64,000 bases of DNA, taken from positions 18,786,001 through 18,850,000 of the forward strand of contig OY727102.1 in the NCBI GenBank assembly GCA_963402885.1, written 5' to 3'. Source of the DNA: Antedon bifida. Lineage: Eukaryota > Echinodermata > Crinoidea > Comatulida > Antedonidae. Positions 41,901 to 56,900 of this stretch are shown here, in pieces. A model generated the notes under the pieces. That model did no database searches and was not told the origin of the DNA. It saw only the letters and a list, made by a program, of their open reading frames with translations. The stretch's first letter is position 1. Every line of letters starts with the position of its first letter. A program made the position numbers and the translations under genes.

Positions 41901-44900
41901 TTCCACAGAGTTGGAGCTGCCACAGTCACAGAAGGCAATATGTATAGTTATTTTGATCTATATCCTGTAGAACCGGCTGCAGAAAGACAGCAAAAAAAAA
42001 ATTAAGCAGCTACAGTACAGTAAGACATTTTAGACGCATAGCTGAATTTCATAATGCTGATAGCCGCTACAACAAAATTGAATATTGTCATGATCAACTG
42101 TGCTGATAAAACAGTACTACTGTGATAGTTGTACAGTATTTAATAATAATAATAACTATATAATGTTGAGCTTTGTTTTATTATTTATTTTAATTATGAT
42201 CTGTAAAGGATTACTACAGTATAATAGCCCTTCACTATTTTACACACATCCGAATAATTATGTAGTTTTGATAGATTCACAAATTTAATTTTAACATTTT
42301 TTTAGGGATTCGAATACTGTAAACATTGCTGAAGTAGTAAAAAATGGTGGCTAAAAAAAGAGGAGGTGAAACAAGTGTACTGGGCCTACTCTATAAAAAA
42401 AATCGTTTTAGAATTGAATATTTTAAAAACCAAATTATAATTGAATGTGTTTCTGCACTATATAGCCAACAAACACAAAGTGCTCATTACAGCTAGTTTT
42501 AATCATTTCTGTTATCAAGTTTCTATGGTAACGTACTGTAATTTGATGCCTTATTTGTGACATCATAATTAGAAAGCATTTTGATCACAAAAACAAGTAT
42601 TCTGAAATGTTCAATTAAATTAATATAAATATGTGATATTATTATATAAGAATTCCTAAGAAAAATTAAATAAAATGAAGAATTGTATGGGTGCTTCAGG
42701 CCTTGTCTTTTGAAAATCATAGGTGTGCTACAAATTGCACTCCTCAATACATTCAGTGGTGCTGTTTGTATTTCGTGTGTAACTTATACTTATAGCTCTG
42801 TCTACACTATCAAACTTTATGTGACAACAAAATTTGATGTGCCGATATATGGACATGATGATGTCATATCACTACCATATTTGGGCACATCACACTTTTT
42901 TTTGTCAAACTAGTTTGATAGTGTAGACAGAGCTTTACGTGATGTAAATAAGCACACAATTGGTATGGGAATTAATCTTGTTGTATATGAATAAGCATGC
43001 GAATAACAATTAAAAATTAACAATTTCATAATTTTGTAGAATCTTGTTTCACCATTAAGGTACTCAGCTGTACCCTGCTGTATGTCAAATTTGATCATAC
43101 TTTCACATGACACAAAGAATTGTGTATTCAAGATTCCATCAGGTGGCTGTAATTTCAATATTGTATAGTTATATAAATACAAAGTACTCCATTTATGACA
43201 CCGGGAAATGACAGACAGTCTATCAATTCTCTTCTATTATCAATTAATGTATAATTGCTGGAAATTTCTCCACTTCAAATAATAATAGTGATTTCCTTTG
43301 TAAATTGAGACTGTATAGATTGCAGTAATGTGGCGCCTGCGTTTTGGAAATTACCTACTATTGAATTTAGATAATGTTTCATATATAAATTGTAAAGTAA
43401 ATGTGCTATGTTGATTTAAAAGTTGTTAGTGAAAAATGTTAAATCATCTACTATATTGAAGTACTGTTAGTTCACAATATTCACCAATGACAATGAATTA
43501 AGAAAAAAAACCAATGTAGGTTTTTGGAAGAATTCGCCCACCCAAGATTTTAAATGTCAAAACTTTTGGAAATTGCCTCTTATTATATTTATATAAAAAA
43601 GTACATATTTTTGTTTTTGGTCTGCTGCTGTGTGTTTGTATTAATAAAATCTAGAGTAGTGGAGCTGTAGCTTTTGTGGTTGACTTCCAATCCTGACCTA
43701 CAGTAGTGCCAGGGAGTACAGTACCGTGTTCCAGGGAGTGTAACTCTTTCAACTACACTCCCTAAGCCTCAAATGAGACTTACAGTAGTTTTATAAGCAT
43801 GAACAATTATTAAGTAGTTTATCCATCCTGTAATTGGCAAGTTACTCACTGGGCATGAAATTAAAAAAATCAAAAAAATCTATAATTTATTCTCCATAAA
43901 AATAACTAAACTTATGTTTTCTTACAGAACAACCATTGATGAGAGAACAAGTAAAAACATACTTGAATGACAACCCAGACTTTGTAGAAGAATATGTTTT
44001 AAATAATATAAATCAGTCACAACTGGAGAAGTGGACTGCAAAGTATTTAACAAAACATGACAATTCGCATCATCATGTTGATCATAACACAGTAAATGGA
44101 ACAGGTACGTCGTTAATAGCTTTCCAATATAAATAATTAAATTGCAGTCTAATCATACTATTATAATACCCATTTTGCATCTCCTAGTAAATCTCCAGAG
44201 TTTGCACACACCAGACTAATAATGTTGATTACTCCAGGGTTCAAAACACTCCTTATCATTCTATTTGATGATCAGTGTTCTTCTAAGGATTTTTTGTAGA
44301 AATATGTAGATGTTCTATTCCATGTTTTTATTACAGACAATATCTCACTTGAAACTTGAAACATGAAACTTATTGTGTGTTGGTATATATTACATAGGCT
44401 AATTTGCCTCTTGTGACCCACAGTCAGTTATGCTTCAAAGCCCAGAATGGTACTACTATAAGGTCCTTTTTTGACCAATACTTGTCCAATTTTCCTTCAA
44501 AAACGTTTACAGATGGTGTGTTTACTCACTGATTGTATAAAGAAAAACTGAACTGATAAAAAACATAACAAATGTGTGACTATTAAAATATGTGTTTGTC
44601 TTCGGGTTCAAATTTCATTTGGTTAAAATATAAAAAGCCTCAGATTACAATTACATCGTAGCATTGATGAAATATGTTTTCAGCGATCTCCTCTGTTATG
44701 TACTGTACATTAAGTGGATCTCCTTCAGAGAAAAGAGTTTTTCTGATGGTCATAGAAAATTGATTTTCTTGCCATTAGTGTTTCAGAAAACACTTTAGCG
44801 TATGTCTTGACATCTACCCAATTACTTCACATGTTTAAATTAACCACTCAATATTTGTCAATCACTCCATTGGTCAATGATTTGTCTTAATTTGAAGACC

Positions 44901-47900
44901 TAATGGCTTCTGGTTGATCGAGACTGTTATTTTATAAAATGCACTTTTTACTCTTTAATAATTCAATAATTCTATAAAAGATACTGTAGATTCACTTAAC
45001 AATTATTCTACTGACTGACAGTAAACTATATTCAATATACTGTTTAAACCTGTTTATTATTATTTAGGAAGCTTTTCTGGGTAATCATAAACTAATAATA
45101 GTACAGTGAAAAAACAATGTTATTAAGTATTGACAAATGTAATTACAGTACTGTAGTATTTTGATATGATCCCAACTGAATGTTAAGACTTTTTGGACAT
45201 TGCGAAAAATTCTGACTTTTAGAAAGTAGAATGTACATTTATAAAGTAAACAATTGAGACAAAAATTGTACTAGTATTTCATTTTATATTGATAGACAGT
45301 AACCCTTTGACCTGCCGTAACTGTCAAGTCTTTTGTAAACTTCTCTCTCAACTTTGATATTTAATCTCGAGGGGTTTTTACCTCTGGGCCATGGTCTTAC
45401 AATATGGTTAACACAGTTAACATCAGCAAATAACCTTTGCTTCTAGTTGCCATGGCTTTCTAAACAGTCCATTCTCAAGGTTTTTTTTTAAAGCTTTTGT
45501 ATCCAACACTAGGCTGCACTTTCACTTTATAAAACTTAAAATGAAATTGGTCACATTAATTTAACTAAATAATTGTTATTAATTTTGTTAAACATCTGTT
45601 TTGCCAATCTATATTATGGAAAAATATCTGCAAAATAATTATAATAGAAATTTATATTTCATATTTTTATAATTCAATATTTTCACAAATTTTAATCAGT
45701 TGGATATTAATATTATGTCTGTATTTGTTTTAAACAAAAATATTATTCTTTGGCAGTTTATTCTTAAGTTTATAAACTATAATAATATCAGTATACAGTA
45801 GTACAGTTAAATGTTGGTACTTTGTTTTTTGGCACGATAGCGTGCAGGCGACTTGTTTTTGTTGACAGAAATTATCTCAGTGTTAATATTGGAATTAGAT
45901 TGATAATTGTTACATTTGTTTTCTTTTTAGGAGATTTCCACACCAAAAGATCAATGAGATGGATGGTAAGTTGTTTGGCCTTGGTTTTCATTTCTTTATT
46001 TGAATTCAAAACATTATAACATTTAAAAAAAAACAGTACAGGAATGAATTTAGGGTAGCACAAAAAAGTAACCAATGGTGAAACTTATTTTCATTGTGGC
46101 CCTTAAGGATGAAATAGGTACAGAATATAGTTACACTACAGAATATAAAATTAAAAAATTACAATTAATTATAACATAATGACCTACAGAACTGTATACC
46201 AGTACCTATGAATATTTCCTCAACTCTGCAATAACAGTAAATATGTGTTGCTTAAAATCTTTAATTTTAAATTTGTTTATTGTGGCATCCTAAAAAGTTA
46301 TAAATATAAAAAAGGAGAGATTTGTAATTTATTGTTGAAATTTTATTACCAAAATGTTTTACAATTTAGAAGCATTAACCTAGAGTGTTGTCATGGTATT
46401 CTAGACAATATCATAGTAGTATTAAACTTATTACATCTGAGCCAGATTACTAATTGTTGCCTAGCAACGTCTAATCACAAATATTCTCTTTCTATTAGCA
46501 TTGGTGTTCAAGTTTGTTATTTGACTCGTGGCCTATTAATTCTCACGCGCGACCCTCGGACACTCATTATTCCGTCGGCTCTAATAAATTGTTAATAAGT
46601 CCTCTGTTAATTCACGAAAAGCAAACAGCCTTTACTCGTTAAAAATCATAAAATATTCATGAAATATGTATTCAAGATGAAAGGTTATAATTATTTTACA
46701 TCTGCCAAGCTTTTCGAGATAAAGTCAACATTTTCTGACGCAATTTTGATCAATTAACCACGGATGTGTTGTTATTGTGTGCAGTGAATGTGCCATTGTT
46801 AAAGTTATTAAAACTGATAAAGAATACAGTATGTCAGTCTTGTCCTCATTGTCATTGATAATTTACTATTTTTGAAATTATTGTATTATTTTATAACAAA
46901 AATATACAAATTAAATAACAAATGATAGTTCTGCATAATAAGAATATAAATACAGTAAACAAAGTATATTTGTTTTATAAAATATGAATCAGTACTGTTC
47001 AAATTGTTTATTTATCTGCAACTTCCATATTAAATCGAAATTATCGAAAGCAAAGGATGCAAGCCAGGGCCATGTAAAAATGTGGGACTCGTGTTTAATT
47101 ATAGCAGTTATATGGCACTATTTTTATTTTATTTTTTATTTATTAAACTTTATCACTGCACACATAAACACATAACATAAAGGCAGCGAAAAGAAAGGGA
47201 TGAACAGGTGACAAGCACCTCTATCCACTTCCCCCCTTAAAATACACATAACAGTAACAAAAATACATACTGTACATACAAACATGCCTACTGAACTATT
47301 GATGCCTGTTCACATCAGCACACGATTGAAAAATAAATGTAGTTGACGTCATTGTAATAGTCAATGTTATTGTGTTAGTTGACACCATTTTACACAGGAA
47401 AGAGTAAATAGTATATAGTATATTACAGTTGTAATTTGTCCAACATGCCAACGTTATGAGATAGTCAAATCTTCATGTGATCATGTGATGCTCTTTCAAC
47501 CAATTGCTAGATGGTATGTTAGAACCATAATTATAATATATATTCGGCAATTTGAAAATGATAGTAAGTAATATGATTATGTATGTATTAACAAAATAAG
47601 AAAAATGCTTTAGCAAATTTCTGTAATTACCTTGTTTTTGTTTTAAAATTTCATAAGATACATGAGAAGAAAACTCTTTGAAAAAAAAGAATGTTTACTC
47701 CAACAAATATTTAGAAGAGAGACATTGTGGTTATGAATTTTTTTTTTCAGAGTCCCGATAAAAGAGATCGACGGAAGGTTTTGTTTGAGCTGACACAAGA
47801 TCTTCAGCAACAGCCACATAAAGTGTTCGTACTTCACGAGCTGGCAGAATGCGTTGCGGCGCTCATCAACGCAGACAGTTATCGACTTTACCTTGTGAAT

Positions 47901-50900
47901 GAAACAGAAATGGTGCGTAGTTAATATTTTTTAGATCTTGCTAAACCAGGACACGACATCCAATACTAATTTGTAATATGCCTAATGTTTTTGTAATTGA
48001 CAAAAACATTATAGGACAGTATGCTAAAGCCTTTTGAAAAGCAAAACGTGATTCCAAATACATAGTAGTCTAGACATAGGATTGGCAAAGTTCAGTTTTT
48101 GTACAAATTGAATAGTATGTCTAACAAAATTACCACCTGGTCGTCAAAAACAAATTTCTATTTTTGCAACTACAGTTTTTTTTTACATTTCTGATCAGTA
48201 CCTTTAAATGTCACTTGTACAATTTGTACAATTTACTTGGAAATGTCACATTTGTCTTTATCTTGTGGTGATATACAGCCACAAGCATAGCATCTACTTC
48301 CCTTATTCATAAATAATGGTTTTGAGGTCAAAATGTTGTATCAATTTTGTATGTAATGTGGTTGGTAATTTCTTCCATTAAGGATAATGTGTGTGTTTTT
48401 ATCAATTCTAATGTGCACCATAAGATATTATATTTAATGGCATGTATTTTAACTTTTATATAATGATGGCGCCTAGAAATGTTATCTGCATTATTGTCTC
48501 CAACTTTTTCAAAAAATGGAAACGCCAAATTAATACAAATTTAAATTTTTATTTCAGGAATTATATGAATACAAACCAGGAGAAAGTTGGTAAGTGTTTT
48601 TTTCTTTTAACTTAAAATACATTTCAAGATGAAAAATCATGATAGTAAATGTTATATATACAGTCATTTGGTAAATTATTATCTAGTTCATAAATAGGTA
48701 AAATGTTTACATGACTGTTAAGGTAAGATGATGTCATAAAGTATTAGAAATCTGAGAAAATTACATTTGCTGATATTTTTTACTGATATAATAAATACAG
48801 TCCATTTCTCTATTAGTACACTACGTGTGGGCATGCTACTTTTTGCACAATTATAATAATTATAATAGGGAATGATTATGAGTTGATTTTTATGAATCAG
48901 TTGCTATTTTTAATTAAAATTATAATAATAATTGAATTGCAGTTATTTATTTCTTTACATACCACTACTGTATACTGAAGTAAATTTTAATCATTTTTAA
49001 TCAAATGCTTTGGCATATTTAATAAAAATATTGCTTGAATTTGGCCTTGGGGCAGCTAGACTGCACGCATTACAAATGAACTAGTGTCAATATTATCAAA
49101 AAGAATGATCAGACACCACCACACAAATCAGATGTCTGTATCAATTTCTTAAATGAAATATTGTCTCTCTTTTTTTTAAATTTTGTATCAATATGAAATT
49201 GTATTCACTTTGACCAAAAACTGTATTAAAAAAAACTTGCCTGAAAAAAATGTAATTTACAGCTGTCAGACAATGGTTTTTGGTTTTTATAAATGAAATA
49301 AGTATTTTTTTGGTTTTTTTCTACAGAAGTAAATAACTTTATTAAAACTGCAAAATGGCATATTCATTCATTTTTCATGTTTTTGGGGGATAATACATCT
49401 TTAAATAAATATGTTTATATATCTTTATAGTTGTTAATAAATCCATATCCGTTTCATATTTATTTCAGGCCTGACACTTCCTCCTCTCAAAGATGGTCTA
49501 TTGAAAAGGGTAAAACATTTGCTGGCTTTGTAGCGTATTCACAGAGCGCAGTTTGTACAAATGATTTAGCTGCTATGGTAAGTAGATTGTCTTATTGACA
49601 TTTCTCTTTCTAATAGACCATAAATGATTCTTAGAAGTTCAATCCTAGTTCAAATTTGTTTGCTGGATATTGTTTACTGCATAGAGGTTGGCATTAATGA
49701 TTCTTTATTTTCATCTAGAACCAATGCTGAAAAGATAAACGGTTGCACCACAATTAAACTTACAGTAACAACAGACTTACTTTTTATATAGATTGTGAAA
49801 TCTTTTGACGCGAATAAATAATTAATTTATTGAAGTTCACTTTTGCAAAAGTGGCAGCACACATGATATGAGTGGTAAAATTCTTAAAATGTACCAAATA
49901 TCTTATTAAAAACATTCGACCAAACAAATATCTTGAGCTAAAAAATAAAACATAAATAAAAAAATAAATGCAACAATGAAAATTTACTGAGTAATGTCTT
50001 AAAAATAAATTGAATAAAACATCTTGATCTATCTCAATCAATTAAAAATCAACTTTATTATAAATTAAATATTGAGGTATGCTTGCACTTCTATACTTGG
50101 GAAATACACTTTTGTTATTGATCATAAAATACAATATAGTCACCCCTTTTCCCTGATTTTATGAATAACTAACATTATATGAAGCATTGTACTATTAAAC
50201 TAGTTTGACAAAAAATGTGTGACATGCCCAAATATGGTAGTGATATGCTTAAATATGGTAGTGATATGACATCATCATGTCCATATATAGGCACATCACA
50301 TTTTTTTAAACATAAAGTTTGATAGTGTAGACAGAGTTTACAGTAGCTACTGTGAGAGATTATACTTCCAATTTCCATCAAATTTAGTATCTGGTTTTCT
50401 GCATTTAATTGCTGTCAGTGTCACAGTGTGTAATTACTAATCATGTCCATATAACCTTCCATTAATGCTATCAAAAAATAAGAAAATGTAGCCTCCTAAA
50501 GATACGATGAGAAATTAATCTTCAGTAATGAGTCCATTATTTGGATGGACACTGTGTAATGAATGTTCAATGTAATCATGTTTTTTACCCTTAACACTTT
50601 ATTATTAATCAAGCTTTATACATTAACTTTAGCATACGCAGTATCCAGAAGGCCTTGCTCTTAAGGACACAACAATCAAAGCCGCTCTAGGCCTACCCAT
50701 TTTTCATGCTAATAACAATGTATCTGGTAAGTACGTTCGTTCGTTAATCAATTTTATGAATCTTAACTATAATTTTCTTACTAGGTCATTCATAAAGTAA
50801 TTATTCAAATTATCTGATATCCAATTGCTAATTCAGAGACTTCAAAATTGAGTTTTTGTTGATTAAATTCTAACGGTAGTCCTGTAAAACCTTCAAATTA

Positions 50901-53900
50901 TTATTATCAGACCAAGCTAAAATAAGAAAATAAAATTCAATATCAGGACCAAATAAAGTATAAGGTGAGGTGTGAAATAACGAGCGCAATTGCAATTCTA
51001 AATATATGACTCTTTCCATAATCTGGTGGCGCTATTTTGTCAGTACCGAACCGATCGGTGAGTCATTTTCAACATTTAAAAAAAAGCAATATTCTACCCT
51101 CAGAATGAGGTGACCTTAAGGCCAAATTGAATTGCATTAAGCGCCATCAAGTTGACATTAGAAAGATTTGGATTCGTTTATCAAGATGGCATTAAAAAAC
51201 CCCTTAATTTCGAACTGATGTTCACGAAATCTAACCAGCTTCCATCTTTAAATTAATTCATATTCATATTAGCCATTTTTTGATTATTTAGGGGTTTTAT
51301 TTAAAAAGAAGATTGTCATTTGTCTTGTACACATAGAGTAGAGTTAATATAACTATTGTCATATCTTCTATTGTATTGTAAATCTTTTGAGTATTTACAT
51401 AGCAATTCTGGGTTTAAAATTGCTATGCTATGATATCAATCATCATCATGAGTTCTTTAATGTATTTTTTATTCCCATTGGCAGTAAATCAACACTTCTA
51501 TTTATATAGCTTTTTCTTGGAAGCATTGCTACAAATTGTTAATATGTTTTTAGTATAAATAATCATATATTTTCACAATATAATTATCTTTGACAGTGGA
51601 AGAAAGTTGTATTTTTTTTCCATAATTTATTGACTACATTCACAGTAAAGCTTTGTCTACACTATCAAACTAGTTTGACAAAAAAAGGTGCGATGTGCCC
51701 AAATATGGTAGTAATATGCTTAAATATGGTAGTGATATGCTTAAATATTGTAGTGATATGCTTAAATATTGTAGTGATATGACATCATCACATCCATATA
51801 TGGGCACATCACATTTTTTGTCATATAAAGTTTGATAGTGTAGACAGAGCTTTAAGCAATATATTAAACCCAGAGTTGCTGATTAAACTTACATAATTGC
51901 TTGCTTGCTATTTTCCAAAGCTTTTTTTTAAACATTCTTAACAATATCCCGACTAACCGTCCTTGTCTTAACATCAGGATTTCCAGGCATATACATGTTT
52001 GGAGCTGCTATGGGTATTTATGCAACATTATATCAACACATATTAACACAATCATATCCTACACACAGCTCCTCACATGTACTGTGTTTCTTCTCTATTC
52101 TCATCTTGGTGTTTCACAACCACCTGGATTCATTTGCATAAATATATTGGCAAACTCCACCTGTACTTAAAAAACATATAGCTTTAGCATATCATTATTA
52201 TTTTTTATTTTGAATTCATTAATTCATATCAGCTGCTGAAAATATTATTAAATAGTCATTTCTTTTAGTATTTAACTTTTGTTTTTCATTGATGATTTAA
52301 ATAATATGTTAAACTTATTTAATATTATTTAACATTATTGTAAGAAGATGCTCAAAATCTATTTTGATTTGAACCTTTTATATTATTTATATTATTATGT
52401 AGTTTCAATATACATGGTATTCAACTATAAGCCTAATGATTTAAGGATATTAAATAGTATTCCATAAATATATATACCTTCACTAATATCTCTAGTATTG
52501 TGGCTATTACTGCAGTTTTTTATGTGTACTGTAGTAATTTTGTGGTTTTTCACTTATTGTGGCACGCTCATTGTGTATAGTATACTTTATGCACATCTCT
52601 AGTAATTGTGGCACACTGGTGAATGTTTAGTTGTTCCATCTCTAGTAATTGTGGCACACTGGTGAATGTTTAGTTGTTCCATCTCTAGTAATTGTGGCAC
52701 ACTGGTGAATGTTTAGTTGTTCCATCTCTAGTAATTGTTGTACTGAGTAGTTTGTATCTCCATAATTTAGACCAACTTTTCACAGTGTTTTTGCAGTTTC
52801 GTGCACATTTATAATAGGTTTTTCACACTGTTGTATAGTAGTGTCAACACACACATTTATAGTAGATTTGGCCATGCTGTAAATTAGTTTAGCCTACATC
52901 ACTTTCAATTTAACATTGTTCTTTCCACATTCTTAAAATAGTTTTGCACACATCATAATACGTTTAGTTAGTATTTTAATACAGGCTAGGTTTTTGGCAC
53001 TTAATCTGTAGTAGACCATTAACTGATATGCCTGTACAGTATTGTGTGGATCAATGACGCTGGCCTAATAAAACACTTTTAAATAAACTGCATTTTGTTT
53101 CCCGGAGAAGTGTGAAAAACTGGGAAAATCAATGTTAAGCTTGGTGACAACTTAAAAATATGGGAGTTTCTTGCTAAAACGGAAGTGTTGCCATTATTTA
53201 TTTGTTTTCATATACTTGTGTTGGTTTCAATTGCTTTTGAATTCAATTTTTAGTTTATCTTGTGTGTTGTACCTCATTTATACTGTTACTAGACAATATA
53301 CTGAATGCAAATTTGGAATACTGTATAATATCTCCTTGCCAAAATTCCCATCATCTCTTTGTAATCTATAGCACTGTCTACACTATCACACTTTATGTGA
53401 CAACATAATTAGATGTGCCCATATATGGACAGGATGATGTTAAATCGCTACCATATTTGGGTACATGACAATTTTTTTGTCAAACTAATTTGCTAGTGTA
53501 GACAGAGCTTAAGTTTTTTTCTATTTATTGATTCAATGATACATTTGTATTAGTCTTTTTGTGTGATGTTCGTTGCAGGTGTCCTAGAATTCCATAAAAA
53601 GAACAACCATCCTGGTTTTACAGAATCAGAGGAAGAGGTAAATTAAAGACGTATTGTCACCTAAAATATTGTCAGTGGCAATAAAAGTAATGATTTTAGA
53701 ATATGTTAGAAAATTAGAATAATCTTATATTATTATTATATAACAATTTCTTTTTACAGAATTATCTGTTATTCACAGCATAGAAAAACAAAAATAATAA
53801 ATATATTAACATATATAAAAATAAATAATCAAATAATTGTAGACTTCAACAAGGTAGTTAATATTAACCAGGGATCTGGTCACCCATCAGAAGTTGGCAA

Positions 53901-56900
53901 ATTAAAATTGATGTTCATAAAAAATTTGTTCAGAACATATAAATATTGATATTCTTTGGTATTTCCCATATTTTAATGATAAAGGGTACAGATTAATTTA
54001 TATTTTCTTATTAAATGTAGAATTTAATTGAGACAGGACTAGGAGATGGCTTTGAAAATTATGATATTTCTTCCTTTTTAGATTGCAAGCAACTTTTTAG
54101 TATGGGGAAGCCTTGCTTACTACTATGCAGAGGTAGGAATACATTATTGTAATGTAATATATAACTTAACGTCTATAACAATTTTCTCATCTCACTTGTG
54201 CCATTGTATTTTTTTGTGTATTTTTTTTTATTTACACTTCTCTTTTAATATTTATGTTTTATATTTTGTTTACCCATCATTATATTAAGCTCTGTCTACA
54301 CTATCAAAGTTTATGTGACAAAAAATGTGATGTGCCCATATATGGTACTTTATTGTGTTTTGATCCTATGATTTTATGTCAGAATAAAGAAATAAATAAA
54401 TGTGACAATATAATATGGACATGATGATGTCATATCACTACCATATTTGGGCACATCATATTTTGTCAAACTAGTTTGATAGTGTAGACAGAGCTTTAAA
54501 CACTTGTATACAACATTTGACCTAAAATCTGGAAACTATAAAAAAAACAGTGTAGAGGTGGGGAACGAAGAAGCTCATCCCAACTTCACCACATGAGCGC
54601 ACAATGAATTGACCTAGTTAGGTCGTCGCAAATCAAAAGCTGGTTGGGAAGGAACAGGGTAGGGGTGGGGAGGGTGACATACATCAAACATTCACAGTGA
54701 GAAGTTGAATGGTCTCCTAGCAACAAATACTAGTGTGACACAGTCTTGTTAATTATTGTTTTTTTTTTATTTTTATTTCACACAAATGTAATACTTTAAT
54801 GATTTGCTGAAACGACATGTTGCTATAAAAGTTTTTTTTTCTAATTAATATAGTACGACAAGACATAAAAACACATTAAATAATCATTATACTGACTTTT
54901 AAATGTCAAGCTTTTAGTGCATTCTACAAAGGTTGATATGAATTTATTTAAAAATAGCAGTTAAATGAGGTTTGAGATGATCTCTGACGTTGACATTGTT
55001 GCTTTAAGGTAGTTGATACCTCATCATGTAAAGCTCAAATATGATAGTGATGTGCCCAAATAATGGTAGTGATATGTCAAAATGTGGTAGCGATATGACA
55101 TATCCATATTTGGGCAAATCACATTTTTTTGTCACATCAAGTTTGATAGTGTAAACAGAGCTTAACTGGTGCTACAAATATAAGAATAAACATATATTAT
55201 AATATAACAATATGTATTATTGCTCATGCCAACTTTAGTTTTATGAAATGCCAAGAAAAACATAACTTAAAGATATATCGTCCCCCTGATAAAATAATTT
55301 TATATAACATAATAGTTATTCACTTTGACCAAAAATTGGAAAAATAAAAAACATTAATATTTACCTGAAAAAACTGTAATTTTAGTAAAAAATAGTCAAA
55401 ATTTTGTCAATGGTTTTTTGTTAAATGCAACCATTTATTTTTTTTTTTCTACGCAAATAATAATTTTACTGAAACTGCAAAATGGCCTATTCAAAATATG
55501 TTTTATGTTTTTGATGGTCAAACTACATCTTTAACCATTATCTGTCGTAATTACGATTCTTCACATTTTTATTGATTTAAAACAGCAATGCAGTCCAGTT
55601 CAGAGGCTATTGATAATGAAGTTGCACATTTCCTTCCAATGTGCCATATAAATTTGATTCAATAAAAACAATTTTGTGTCAAAAAAATGCGAAAATTATG
55701 TAACATAAAAAAAATTCACATAAAAACAAATTTACATCAATAAATAAAAGCAACTGGCATTTATGATGTATATGTCTTAGACAGTTTGCATACAGTTTGA
55801 CAGCATCTGCAGTTACATAGCTTAATAAAAATCGATCGTGTATTTAGTTTGATTTTAAAAATGAAAGATATAAACTTGTGTTTAAAAATACATTACCCAC
55901 CCCCTATGATTGACGCTGGTGATTTGTTATTAGCAAAATAAAATCGTTTATTAAAAGTTTGATATTAAACATGAAAGGTATGAACATGTGTTACATACCC
56001 AACCCCCTAGGATCGACGTCAGTGAATTATTACAGAACGCACACAGATAGGCATCGTCAGAAATTGCATAGCATAATAAAATCGTGTATTAAAAGTTTGA
56101 TTTTCAAACATGAAAGATACAAAAATATTTTAAATTTTCAAAAATATCTCTAATTGTAAACATAAATTTATATATAAATCCAAAGGAAAATTACTGAAAA
56201 AAATGACAATGCTGTCGGTATCAGTGGCTGAATCTTATGCATTTTCGTCTGTCCACGACAGTGTGTGTGAACTAGTACACCGTGGGAAACCCCCTACTCG
56301 TCTCGAAAGATGTACTAGGTTATTTAAAGTGCACACGAGCAATATGCATACACTGGACCTACGGTTTATAGTCCTTATCCGAGAAGACTTGTTCTACCAC
56401 CAGAACAATGGAGCAAGTGAGCCTTGAACCCTTGCCATGTTATGGCTATGGATTACGGTTCCACTGTCTTAACCGCTCGGCCACTCACTCAGTGCAAGTA
56501 AGAGTACTTGGACAAACTTGATGTAAATTTATATATATATTTGTTGCTTTTATGTTATTTTATTTCTCTAATGTTCTATCCATCATTGTATCCTCACATT
56601 ATATTTTATATCCTTACTTCACTACTTTTTTTTCTTTTTTTATGTACCTATCAATGTTGTTTGGTGAATATTTGTCTATAGCACGTTAGTTCTTCAAACT
56701 ATGAGAATGAGGTAAGTTCTCGCACTACACTATTAAAGAATTACAGTAGAACCTCTATTAAGTGGACACCTTCGAGACTCGACAAAGTGTCCCCTCATTT
56801 GGGGTGTCCTCTAAACAGGGTTGGCTTCAATGTTTTTCTGTGCATATAAATCAAGGCTTTTTCAATCGCTCCTGTTTTAACTTTGTTTTTTAACCTCCGC

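Larger units (their letters stand above)
50727..53578 (+). other. PDE10A intron 8: repeats only
   Basis: Contains MITE copies 12 and 13 and the 43 bp array. The remainder (50727-51640, 51860-52590, 52740-53360) shows no exon or known family. Confidence 0.5.

Noticed and set aside
56410-56492. Functional tRNA gene on the minus strand
   Set aside because: The acceptor stem is imperfect, the loop ACCGTAA gives an odd anticodon, and a SINE body follows at once.
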